From Cognatundibacterium jejuense (GTDB taxonomy: Bacteria > Pseudomonadota > Gammaproteobacteria > Burkholderiales > Burkholderiaceae_D): 64,000 nucleotides of DNA. A model generated the notes under the pieces. The model was not told the DNA's origin. It worked only from the letters and a program-made list of their open reading frames with translations, and did not search any database. Made by a program: the position numbers and the translations under genes. Shown in pieces: positions 26,261 to 34,263 of the stretch (its first letter is position 1; every line of letters starts with the position of its first letter). Where the stretch lies: assembly GCF_014284255.1 (NCBI RefSeq), contig NZ_JACOFV010000008.1, positions 62,001 to 126,000 of the forward strand, read 5' to 3'.

Positions 26261-27884
26261 GTATCGATTTCCTGGCTTTTGATAGACGGTAGTTCAAGGA
26301 TGAAATTGACAAAAAATCAATCGCACCACGACCAGGGAATAGTCTCATTTCATTATTCGACAGGGAAACTTTCATAAGTAAAAATTTACTGATGATTGGC
26401 AAAAGTCTGGAATCCAGGTCTAGCCAATTTTCGTTTAGACGAATTTTTTGAGAATGAGGAAGTAAACTTAGATCATTTTTACCGATACTCAACACTTGCT
26501 TTAACGGTACTCCAAAGAGAATACTCAGTAATTTAACCAAGACCGCTTGAAATTCTTTGAACGGTAAGTCAGTGCTAGACATCTCGAGCAATTCAGCGAT
26601 GTCTAAGGCATATAATTTATCGACAGGCTTTTTCCGAGAGCCAGTCAATTTAAGCGGAACCTTGAATTTCACTTGAACAAATGAAACAAACGCATGCAAA
26701 GAAGCGCGTTGCCCAGGGCACTTTCTTAAGTACGCATTGAGATGCTGAAGTCTGAGGTTCTCCACACAGGTAACATTGGCATGCTCCATTAAGCTACATG
26801 CTGCGTGGATATAAAGTCGGATCGTCCGGTTTGCAAGCTGCTTTTCATTTTTTTTCTGCAACCACAAATAGAATTTTCCAATTTGATCTCCCCAAGATTT
26901 ATCTGCGCATTTTTCTAGGGTAGCTTCGATTCTACGTTCTTCTGACCATTCTTCTCTTAAAAGACTTGATGTAGTGAGATATCCCTCTTCGGCCAAAAAT
27001 TTCGTCAGATATCCGTAACGCCTTAATTCTTCAGCAGTAAATTTTTCCTTAATTAATGCATCATTAATTGAATCTTCAACTGTCTCGTTCAATCGCGTAA
27101 AAAATTGCGCATACTCAGAAAATCTCTTACTTATAGGCCCAATATGCTTCTGTCTTTGAGTCCAACTCATGAAATGACTAAGTATTTCTTGAACCGCTGG
27201 CTTACTAAGAGCGGTGTAAAGAAATTTACCTTTTAGTTTCAAACTACGTATAGACGCACATGGCAGACAGCTTTCATAGCCAACCCCATTTACGCAGCAT
27301 CCGCAATCAGGACATATATGGTCTGACAAGCTGTTATCCAAACAACTTTTACATATCGGCCGTTTATTCATAAGATAAAAATGCTGTTTCCTATGCTTCC
27401 CACAATGTGAGCAAGTAGCAAATGCAAGCTTGCGTTGACATGGTTCACAAACTGGTTCATCACTAATGCCTGTGATCCGAGAAAGTCTTGAACTTAGCGA
27501 ATTACAGCGTGAGCACTCTTTCTTTTCTCTGAAATGTGGAGCGCAGCTATTACAAGCTACCAAGCCATTTACAGTAAGACCAGCTCTAGGTGTCAATTTT
27601 CCACAACGGCAGCATTTCCTGCCCTTGATCATACAAGAGTTACATATTGGTACCGCATCATTTCGATGCGCCTTAGTGAAGTTTCCGCATTTAGAGCAAC
27701 GTTTTTTGACAAAAACTTTCGGATAACAAGTACCGCAAATCGGTGTACCTTTATGAAGACGGTGAGCCTTGTCAATATTCTCTCCGCACTCGCCGCATCG
27801 TCGCGAAGTATCTTGATTATCGGAATTTGTAAGGATATTCAATGGTCGCTCTCTTTCTTCCGACCGCTCTGTGTGAATTTCCAT
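26250..27884 (-). CDS. Zinc-ribbon array fused to a non-catalytic tyrosine-recombinase-like fold; candidate targeting protein
   Basis: A 544-residue protein, last gene of the tnsA-tnsB-tnsC-tniQ operon, overlapping tniQ by 46 bp. Residues 30-209 contain twelve CxxC pairs (for example CGEC, CGTC, CSKC, CNSC, CCRC, CSHC, CPDC, CLPC), which would make six zinc ribbons in tandem. Residues about 330-410 look like an integrase core-binding domain (KFYLWLQKKNEKQLANRTIR...). Residues about 425-544 follow the start of a tyrosine-recombinase catalytic domain, but the first Arg position is LFGVPLKQVL, and the protein ends after LFPGRG...SLNYRLSKARKS, before the HxxR and Tyr boxes. In position it corresponds to the fifth tni gene (tniE) of comM-targeting Tn6022-type elements. 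A role in recognising comM is inferred. Confidence 0.72.
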   Translation of the reverse strand: MEIHTERSEERERPLNILTNSDNQDTSRRCGECGENIDKAHRLHKGTPICGTCYPKVFVKKRCSKCGNFTKAHRNDAVPICNSCMIKGRKCCRCGKLTPRAGLTVNGLVACNSCAPHFREKKECSRCNSLSSRLSRITGISDEPVCEPCQRKLAFATCSHCGKHRKQHFYLMNKRPICKSCLDNSLSDHICPDCGCCVNGVGYESCLPCASIRSLKLKGKFLYTALSKPAVQEILSHFMSWTQRQKHIGPISKRFSEYAQFFTRLNETVEDSINDALIKEKFTAEELRRYGYLTKFLAEEGYLTTSSLLREEWSEERRIEATLEKCADKSWGDQIGKFYLWLQKKNEKQLANRTIRLYIHAACSLMEHANVTCVENLRLQHLNAYLRKCPGQRASLHAFVSFVQVKFKVPLKLTGSRKKPVDKLYALDIAELLEMSSTDLPFKEFQAVLVKLLSILFGVPLKQVLSIGKNDLSLLPHSQKIRLNENWLDLDSRLLPIISKFLLMKVSLSNNEMRLFPGRGAIDFLSISSLNYRLSKARKSILKT

Positions 27885-28909
27885 TTATGAATTACGGAAA
27901 ATGCTTCATCAAGGAGAATTTTTTCCCTGAGGGTAGATTTAGCTACTCCTTTTGGCATACGGACATATTGAAGTATTTTTGCTCTGCTATCGCTATTTCT
28001 TGCTTTACGGGGCGGAGAATATCTTTCGGGAAGAAGCATTACTGCATCTTTTAACCATCCGGGACCAATATCAAAATCATTGAGCCCTGCCTGTGAAAGC
28101 CGATGTGTTTCCGCCCATAAGAAAAACGAATCTGGCCAATTTTGTTTTAAAGTGGTTGCAAACTCGAACAACCTGACCCTAGCCAGTAGTCGCCACTGAA
28201 ACCATCCTCCAGGATCACCTGCAAAGCATTGATCGTTCCGTGCAATTATTGAAAGTAGTCTATGCCAACTATTGAATTCGTGAAGTGACAATGAATCCGA
28301 ATACAAAGCATTCTGCATCTTTTTTTGAAAATTCAAAGCACCTTCACAAGTGCAAGAAGATCCAGATGATATTAACGTATTGCTGCAAACGTGACATTTG
28401 AGATTTATTAGGCTTCCGTTCCGGTGGGGATGGAAAGGAGCGCCGCAACTTGGACAGCAATCCCGGAGACTGAGGTTATGAACCGGGCATTGAATATTAA
28501 ACGCGAGTCGCCAGGCACGGAGACAAATAGGTTCATTCTCTGCGAGACACTCACTACAATACTGTTGCCCGAATGCTCCCCGAGTTCGATGAAACACACC
28601 CAACGGCAATATCCATCTGCTTATACCATTTCGGCAAATTCGCCCATCCATGATCATCATGAATGGGCGAAGTGTCATTTCTAAGATGACAGAAGCATCA
28701 AAACCAGTTTTACGAGATAAATCGTTAACTAGTTGCATGTTAGAACAACGATCAATATCGCGCGTCCAAATCTCATGACCAGGAAGCACAGTGCTACAAA
28801 ACGTATGCAAGTTTAATTTATGTTTGTGCGCAAGCCGAATCAAAAAGGATGACAACAGTTCATCGTGACCTATTGCCGGGATCCGTCCTAGTCGCTTTGG
28901 CACATACAT
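27839..28909 (-). CDS. tniQ: TniQ/TnsD-family target-selection protein
   Basis: A 356-residue TniQ-domain protein. The N-terminal IPAIGHDELLSSFLIRLA matches the family start. Zinc-binding segments follow: QQYCSECLAENEP, then LRAWRLAFNIQCPVHNLSL and DCCPSCGAPFHPHR, then a further CHVC...CTCE pair. TniQ/TnsD proteins bind the attachment sequence or an RNA-guided complex and recruit TnsC. At 356 residues it is shorter than Tn7 TnsD (about 508), so it may need the zinc-ribbon partner for site recognition. It starts 4 bp after the tnsC stop. Confidence 0.9.
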   Translation of the reverse strand: MYVPKRLGRIPAIGHDELLSSFLIRLAHKHKLNLHTFCSTVLPGHEIWTRDIDRCSNMQLVNDLSRKTGFDASVILEMTLRPFMMIMDGRICRNGISRWILPLGVFHRTRGAFGQQYCSECLAENEPICLRAWRLAFNIQCPVHNLSLRDCCPSCGAPFHPHRNGSLINLKCHVCSNTLISSGSSCTCEGALNFQKKMQNALYSDSLSLHEFNSWHRLLSIIARNDQCFAGDPGGWFQWRLLARVRLFEFATTLKQNWPDSFFLWAETHRLSQAGLNDFDIGPGWLKDAVMLLPERYSPPRKARNSDSRAKILQYVRMPKGVAKSTLREKILLDEAFSVIHKWKFTQSGRKKESDH

Positions 28910-28913
28910 AATG

Positions 28914-29795
28914 CTAAGCCTTGCTCATTGAGCGCTCGTTTAACGATTGAATGGCATCAGTGAGAATTGTGTAGCTAATCGATTCCAGATTTGACTCAAT
29001 CGCATTGACGGCGGCCTGGGTAATAATTTTCTTTACGCCACCAATTGCACCACCCGAAGCGTTAAATATTGCTATCGTCTTTTCCCTACTCGCCAGATCA
29101 GATGGCTCAGCCAAAGGGAGAATGGATTCAAATGTCGCAAGTAAATTTCGAAATTGTTGATTCAATTTCCATCGCGGTAAGGCCATTTGTTCGAAACGGG
29201 TAAGAAATTGACTATCGGATGCCAAAGCCCTCGCAACATCAGATGTTCCAGCAACGACTAAAACAACTCCTAATCTGTTAACCATAGATTTTAATGCGGC
29301 TAAAAACTGTCGTTGTAACCTAGCCGTGCCATGAAGCATATTGTGAAACTCGTCCACAATGATCATTTTCACTCCCAAGTCGAATAATTCTGACATCGCT
29401 TGAGCCTCAAGCTTTTCTACAATCCCCGCAGGGTTATGGACGATGAGCATGGACTGAAGTACTGCGCTCCAAAACCGGCCTTCGTCTGGCTCTGGCGGCA
29501 TTTCAACCGAAATAACATGACATATCTCTTTGTTCGCTGAGTCCATATAAATTGGATGTCTTATGATGAACTCTTTCAAAAGAGTGGTTTTCCCACTTTG
29601 GCTATCTCCAATCAATGCCCTGCAGGGCATACGGTTGGTTTTGGGATGGTTGATCAAATCTTCCAACTCACGTAGATGTGCATCTCCCATGTCGTATGAC
29701 AAAAAGTGATCTCTACGAATGAAGGTTATTCTCTCAACTTTTGCCCGATCAACGTAATCTAATATAGCTGGAGACAGATGATGATTTAAGCTCAT
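28914..29795 (-). CDS. tnsC: Transposition ATPase TnsC/TniB
   Basis: A 293-residue AAA+ ATPase. Walker A GDSQSGKT is at residues 63-70 and Walker B IIVDEF at about 144-149, followed by HNMLHGTARLQRQFLAALKS, the typical TniB/TnsC sequence. It links TniQ at the target with the TnsAB transposase and contributes target immunity. It is much shorter than Tn7 TnsC (555 residues) and close to the compact TniB form. ATG overlaps the tnsB stop as ATGA. Confidence 0.92.
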   Translation of the reverse strand: MSLNHHLSPAILDYVDRAKVERITFIRRDHFLSYDMGDAHLRELEDLINHPKTNRMPCRALIGDSQSGKTTLLKEFIIRHPIYMDSANKEICHVISVEMPPEPDEGRFWSAVLQSMLIVHNPAGIVEKLEAQAMSELFDLGVKMIIVDEFHNMLHGTARLQRQFLAALKSMVNRLGVVLVVAGTSDVARALASDSQFLTRFEQMALPRWKLNQQFRNLLATFESILPLAEPSDLASREKTIAIFNASGGAIGGVKKIITQAAVNAIESNLESISYTILTDAIQSLNERSMSKA

Positions 29796-31732
29796 GAACT
29801 AATCCTAACGTTACGTATAGGCGCCACTGGAGCATCAAACAAATCGTCTAACTCATCTCTTGGTTCTGGCCGCTTTTTAGTTTGACTTTCGTCTACGTTT
29901 TTCGATTCAGTTTTATTCAGAGTAACGGTATAGGCTTCTTTTCTTTCTTTAGTCTTTTTTGAATTCGTCTGGCGCCCTCGCTTAACACTTATCGTTTGCG
30001 TGATCGCATGCTCAGTTCTTTCACGATTTCGCTTGATTGATTCAAAGATAACGTCTTCGTCAATATTTTCGCGGCCTTCCTGCTTTAATTTACGCGAGAT
30101 CTCGGTATATTCGGCACGGCTTATGTCAGGGTTCGACAGATTTCTATATGGGATTTCGAAGTACTGATTGGCTTCTGGGTCAAAAAACCATATTTTAGAC
30201 AGATGTCTTGGATCCGTTCTGCAAATAAAAAGCCTTTTTTTCTTTGGATCGTCAGGACTGAGAGCATTAATCCAGCGATTAAGTACCTCACTGTAATAGG
30301 TCACTGTTCCAATTTGGATGCCATAATTCTGGACCGTTCGCATTGTAATTGGCAAAAAGTCGATCACTAGCTTTTGAGGATCAGGAGGTATTAATGGTAG
30401 CCCATGCCCCAAGTGTTTATCATCGCCTAGAATTGCTAGTTCCCATTTCCTTATCGGGGACATATTGAGTGCGGAATGAATCTTTTGATGATATTGATTC
30501 ACAATCCATTCAACGATATGGGTCTCTATTTCCTTTAAGGTCAATGCGGCCTTCTTTTTCGAATCGTAGCCTTTACGATCAGCGGGTTTTGCAAACGTCG
30601 TTCCAGGCAACTTATGTACTACCCTATTTACATTACCAATCATCCTCTCTATGTGGCCACCATAACGAGGAGTTTTAACTGGCCGCAATTGAAGGCTAAT
30701 GCTGTATTGATCGCAAGCACGTGTTAAATTTTTCCCTTTAAAATCTTTCCCATTGTCGCAATGAACTTTCTGCATTTTTCCATACACTGGCCAGCGTCCG
30801 CTTATCCCAAGACTGGCCAGATAGTCTTTTTTGGGAAGCATCGCCATTGACAAGCAACAACCAACGGCTACGTATGACGGAGCATCCAGTGAAATATAGA
30901 TTCCAACAATCATTCTTGAGTAGACATCAACTGCCAAGGTAAGCCATGGGCGTTTCAAGGGCTCACGTGTTTCCTCATCTACTACAATGAAATCCAGTGG
31001 TGTATGGTCAATCTGCACTACTGATAGTGGTCCATCAGCACCTGGAAATGATCCTAATATCGCTTTAGATATTTTATTGGCATCCTCAACAAATCCTTGC
31101 GCCCGCAATACTTTTTCCTGAGGTAGAGATGCAAGGCGATTTCGGATTGTATTCGGGTGAGGCATTTTTATTTTTTGGTCACGACATTTTTCTCGGACCG
31201 CCTCGATGATTTCTGCTGCATTGAGTCTTTGACTATCGAGATATATATCTTCAATTACTTGCTCAATGATCAATTCAGCATCCGGATCAATTAGTTTGAT
31301 GCCTTTTTTTCGACCAGGTGTCATTGGTACCAATGAAGACATGTGACCGCTAGATGAATACAATTTGATCCACTCATAAACTGTCGCAGGATGGACTTTC
31401 GCCCTGATTGCAGCTTGCTCCACTTGTGCGCGAGTACGATTAGCAATCAGCAAAGGCTCAATAACATCATAGATCTCTTTTGCTTTGGCCCAATCTTTAT
31501 CCGAATAGTCCTCAAGATCATTGGTTATTGGTTTTTGAAGCTCTCGCGGCATGACCTCAGTTATTGGCCTTAATTCCTCAGTGGCCACTCGCTCCGTCTC
31601 GTCAGTATCCAGTGACTGTACGACGACACTGTCTAATGACAAAACACGTCTTATTCGTACTGGGCGCCCACGATAGCTGAACAGAGCGCCAGCCTCAACC
31701 TTGAAAAAACCGCCTGAGGCAAGATTAGTCAT
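29792..31732 (-). CDS. tnsB: Transposase TnsB (DDE, retroviral-integrase fold)
   Basis: A 646-residue transposase. N-terminal helix-turn-helix domains (AIRAKVHPATVYEWIKLYSS) bind the ends. The catalytic DDE triad can be placed: Asp242 in VVQIDHTPLDF, Asp326 in VHCDNGKDF and Glu362 in RYGGHIERMIG, with 35 residues between the last two. The C-terminus is a long charged tail that would contact TnsC. ATG 31732 is preferred, overlapping the end of tnsA by 8 bp; a TTG at 31747 would add five residues. TnsB joins the 3' ends to the target. Confidence 0.95.
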   Translation of the reverse strand: MTNLASGGFFKVEAGALFSYRGRPVRIRRVLSLDSVVVQSLDTDETERVATEELRPITEVMPRELQKPITNDLEDYSDKDWAKAKEIYDVIEPLLIANRTRAQVEQAAIRAKVHPATVYEWIKLYSSSGHMSSLVPMTPGRKKGIKLIDPDAELIIEQVIEDIYLDSQRLNAAEIIEAVREKCRDQKIKMPHPNTIRNRLASLPQEKVLRAQGFVEDANKISKAILGSFPGADGPLSVVQIDHTPLDFIVVDEETREPLKRPWLTLAVDVYSRMIVGIYISLDAPSYVAVGCCLSMAMLPKKDYLASLGISGRWPVYGKMQKVHCDNGKDFKGKNLTRACDQYSISLQLRPVKTPRYGGHIERMIGNVNRVVHKLPGTTFAKPADRKGYDSKKKAALTLKEIETHIVEWIVNQYHQKIHSALNMSPIRKWELAILGDDKHLGHGLPLIPPDPQKLVIDFLPITMRTVQNYGIQIGTVTYYSEVLNRWINALSPDDPKKKRLFICRTDPRHLSKIWFFDPEANQYFEIPYRNLSNPDISRAEYTEISRKLKQEGRENIDEDVIFESIKRNRERTEHAITQTISVKRGRQTNSKKTKERKEAYTVTLNKTESKNVDESQTKKRPEPRDELDDLFDAPVAPIRNVRISS

Positions 31733-32429
31733 TTTCGTCTTCCTCAATTGCCCAGACTTGGGTTTCCATTGTTAAAGGATTTGTTATATCGGCACCTATC
31801 TTTTTAGCATAAATTAAATGCCAAAAAACTCCTACGGCAGCCATTCGTCGATCCTTATTCCAGAAGGCCGCCGCAAGTAGTTCAGATGGTGTGGATATCT
31901 TTAAGGCATCCATTGTTTCCAGCAGCACAATAGACATATTTTCTGAATCTGACCATTCGACGTATCGTTTGAGAAAGTATACATTCTTCAAATAGTCCGT
32001 CCGAATAAAATCATCGGTTGCGATACGAAAGCGCCAATTCCGCTCTTTACACAATTGCGCTGCCGCTTGAAATTTTGGTCTCAATTGCTCCCAACGCTCC
32101 TCTAGCTCTTCACGATACTTAATTTCGTATAAGCAAGGTGTCCAAGCACGCCTATTTCCCACCTTATTAAACTCAACGAGAAAGTCAGGTGTGTAATGCC
32201 TGATTTCTCCATTACCGTCTTTGTATTGAATCTTGAGAGGCTGGGCGGTTACCTTCTTAGTTCTTGCGGCGAAACTAGCCAATACAAGGAAGTCTCGTTC
32301 AAGTGTTCCTTCATAGGGAACGAAGTCACCATTTGGGATTTTTTCGTATCCAGTGCATACGCGCCTATTAGAAATCACATCGCGAACACCGTTTTTTGAT
32401 TCAGTAGTCTTAATTAATGTAATTTTCAA
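31725..32429 (-). CDS. tnsA: Transposition endonuclease TnsA
   Basis: A 234-residue protein starting at TTG 32427-32429 behind an AAGG site that lies within a candidate TnsB-binding repeat. The nuclease residues are Glu44 (GTLERDFL), Asp82 (HYTPDFLVEF) and EIK at 102-104 (CLYEIKYRE), as in Tn7 TnsA. It cuts the 5' ends of the element so that transposition is cut-and-paste. Because its promoter and start overlap the right-end TnsB sites, expression is probably self-regulated. Confidence 0.93.
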   Translation of the reverse strand: MKITLIKTTESKNGVRDVISNRRVCTGYEKIPNGDFVPYEGTLERDFLVLASFAARTKKVTAQPLKIQYKDGNGEIRHYTPDFLVEFNKVGNRRAWTPCLYEIKYREELEERWEQLRPKFQAAAQLCKERNWRFRIATDDFIRTDYLKNVYFLKRYVEWSDSENMSIVLLETMDALKISTPSELLAAAFWNKDRRMAAVGVFWHLIYAKKIGADITNPLTMETQVWAIEEDEND

Positions 32430-32430
32430 T

Positions 32431-32476
32431 TTAGTCGCCTTATTTATTGTAAATAATTCGGATAATTCATTGTAAT
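32431..32476 (-). repeat. Two adjoining candidate TnsB-binding sites, right end
   Basis: On the minus strand two 23-bp repeats abut: ATTACAATGAATTATCCGAA (32454-32476, plus TTA) and TTTACAATAAATAAGGCGAC (32431-32453, plus TAA), identical at 16 of 23 positions. The second closely matches the left-end site. Dense, adjoining sites at the tnsA end recall the Tn7 right end. They overlap the tnsA leader. Confidence 0.6.
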
Positions 32477-32510
32477 ATTATGCAACAACCACGGGCATTA
32501 GCAAATTGAA

Positions 32511-32535
32511 ATCGGGTTAATAAATGGAATTGACA
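32511..32535 (-). repeat. Right terminal inverted repeat
   Basis: Read inward on the minus strand the end is TGTCAATTCCATTTATTAAC then CCGAT, matching the left end at 20 of 25 positions. It is directly followed by the GTGGA duplication. Confidence 0.92.
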
Positions 32536-32540
32536 GTGGA
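32536..32540. repeat. Target-site duplication, right copy (GTGGA)
   Basis: Second copy of the 5-bp duplication; comM sequence GGC AAT CCT resumes at 32541. Confidence 0.95.
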
Positions 32541-33194
32541 GGCAATCCTCGCCCCGGTGAAATCTCTCTCGCCCATCGTGGCGTACTGTTCCTTGATGAA
32601 CTGCCAGAATTTGATCGTAAAGTATTAGAGGTCTTACGTGAGCCATTGGAATCGGGGCATATCACGATCTCACGCGCGGCGCGGCAGGCGGATTTTCCGG
32701 CACGTTTTCAACTGATCGCCGCCATGAACCCGTGCCCGTGCGGCTATTTCGGACACAGCAATGGTAAGTGCCGTTGCACGCCAGACATCATCAATCGTTA
32801 TCAAGATAAAATTTCTGGTCCCTTGCTCGATCGCATCGATATACAAATCCAGGTTGCCGCATTACCGCAAACTGATTTGCTCAAACAAGCCAGCGGCGAA
32901 CCAAGCATCCACATTCTTGCTCGTGTAGAAGCCGCCTTTGACCGCCAACAGCAAAGACAAGGCAAAGCCAATAATCTGCTCAGCACAACAGAGATTGATA
33001 CGCTGTGCCAGCCCGATACAGAAGCAGAAAAAATACTCAAGCACGCCATGAATAAATTCGACTGGTCAGCCCGCGCTTATCATCGGGTGCTCAAGGTTGC
33101 CCGCACCATTGCCGATCTGGCTGCCTCCGAACACATTTGCGCACCCCACGTGGCGGAAGCGATTCAATACCGCCGTGCGTTGAAAGAACGCTAG
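32541..33194 (+). pseudogene. comM: comM (yifB) 3' portion
   Basis: The remaining 217 codons of ComM, in frame with the 5' part at 1806-2687 once the element and one GTGGA are removed (the junction then reads VGGGGNPRPGEI). It contains the Walker B region (GVLFLDELPEFDRKVLEVLR), the conserved AAMNPCPCGYFGH zinc-like cysteines and the C-terminal lid (FDWSARAYHRVLKVARTIAD). It has no start of its own, though fusion to transposon-driven transcripts cannot be excluded. Loss of ComM would be expected to reduce natural transformation, reversible only if the element excises precisely. Confidence 0.97.
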
Positions 33195-33368
33195 GACATA
33201 GCGCCCCGCACTCTTTTACAGCATTCCCAAGATCAGGCAGCAAATATGAACCTCAATTTCAGCCCTGGATTTTCAAAGACAGAATTTTTCACACAGTTCA
33301 ACGCCGGGATTGAAATCTGTGTTCCCATGACCAGATACAGGCCACATCGCTCACTTCAGGAGAAAACC

Positions 33369-34127
33369 ATGTCCCCGCAGGAAATCCAGATTTTGCAGAA
33401 CTTTCTTGATCAATTAATACAAGTTCAGGGTGTCAATAAAGACCCGGTTGCGCTCGAAATGATCACGGCTGCCGTCAGCAAGCAAGCAGATGCGAGCTAT
33501 TTATTGGTACAACGCGCATTGTTACTGGATCAAGCAATGGCCAATGCCAATAGCCAAATTGCCAGCCTGCAAGCGGATTTGCGTGAGCAAAAAGCACTGG
33601 TTGCAGCACTCAGCGCGAGTTCAGGCGGTTCTTCAAATTCCAGCTTTCTGGATCCAGCCGTCAGTGGCTGGGGAAATAGCGCGCACAGCCGGCCATTGAA
33701 TGTGCAGCCAATCGGTAACACCAGCGATTATCCCTCTACAACGACTTCCGTCACAGGGGCGCCATTAGCCGCGTATCCGGCCATGGGGGCAGCGCCAGTG
33801 CAATCCACCCAGCCCGTGCAATATGCTCAGTCAGCATCTCCTAGCTTTTTTGGTGGCAATACTGGCAGCGTCTTAGGCACGGTTGCCACCGCAGCGGCAG
33901 GCGTTGCCGCAGGTGCGTTTTTATACGAGGGTATCAGCCATCTGATGGGTGGCAATGAGCGTCACGGAATGGGAAATAATTTCAGTGACATCAACCCAGG
34001 CAACAATCTGAATAACAGTAATGATGGTGGCTTGATACCAGGTTATTTTGATCAGGGTCAAAATCAAGCATCCGCGCTTGATAGCGTGTCCGATGATAGT
34101 AGCGATAACGGTAGCGATGACACGTAA
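33369..34127 (+). CDS. DUF2076-containing protein
   Basis: A 252-residue protein beginning MSPQEIQILQNFLDQLIQVQ, the DUF2076 pattern, with an N-terminal helical domain (residues 1-120), an Ala/Ser/Pro-rich middle and an Asp/Asn/Gly-rich tail (GSDDT end). A hydrophobic stretch (GTVATAAAGVAAGAFLYEGI) lies near residue 185. The family is thought to act in the cell envelope; the function is not known. The start is ATG 33369 behind CAGGAG; an in-frame extension to 33246 does not match the family. Confidence 0.82.
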   Translation: MSPQEIQILQNFLDQLIQVQGVNKDPVALEMITAAVSKQADASYLLVQRALLLDQAMANANSQIASLQADLREQKALVAALSASSGGSSNSSFLDPAVSGWGNSAHSRPLNVQPIGNTSDYPSTTTSVTGAPLAAYPAMGAAPVQSTQPVQYAQSASPSFFGGNTGSVLGTVATAAAGVAAGAFLYEGISHLMGGNERHGMGNNFSDINPGNNLNNSNDGGLIPGYFDQGQNQASALDSVSDDSSDNGSDDT

Positions 34128-34263
34128 GCCGTTACAGCCTGCTCAATAAAGTCTTACACATTTACAAAAAAATACACAGCCACTTTCTGCTCCGGTCATC
34201 TATTTTGGGGATAATTCGTTGTATCCTCATATTCTTTGAATGTGACCGGAGAACAGAAAGCCC

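Larger units (their letters stand above)
2688..32535. mobile_element. Tn7-like transposon of 29,848 bp inserted in comM
   Basis: Both boundaries are read directly. The element runs from TGTTAATTCC at the left to GGAATTGACA at the right, with imperfect terminal inverted repeats (20 of 25 bases identical) and a flanking 5-bp duplication. The transposition genes tnsA, tnsB, tnsC and tniQ, a zinc-ribbon targeting candidate and a TnsE-like gene lie in the right-hand 8 kb, with tnsA next to the right end as in Tn7. Everything from 3020 to 24145 is cargo. comM is a known attachment gene for Tn7-like elements of the Tn6022/AbaR group in Acinetobacter; this is an equivalent insertion in a betaproteobacterium. 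All core transposition genes look intact. Confidence 0.96.

Noticed and set aside
2688-32535. CRISPR-associated transposon
   Set aside because: TniQ and TnsABC are present, but there are no cas genes and no repeat-spacer array anywhere in the element.
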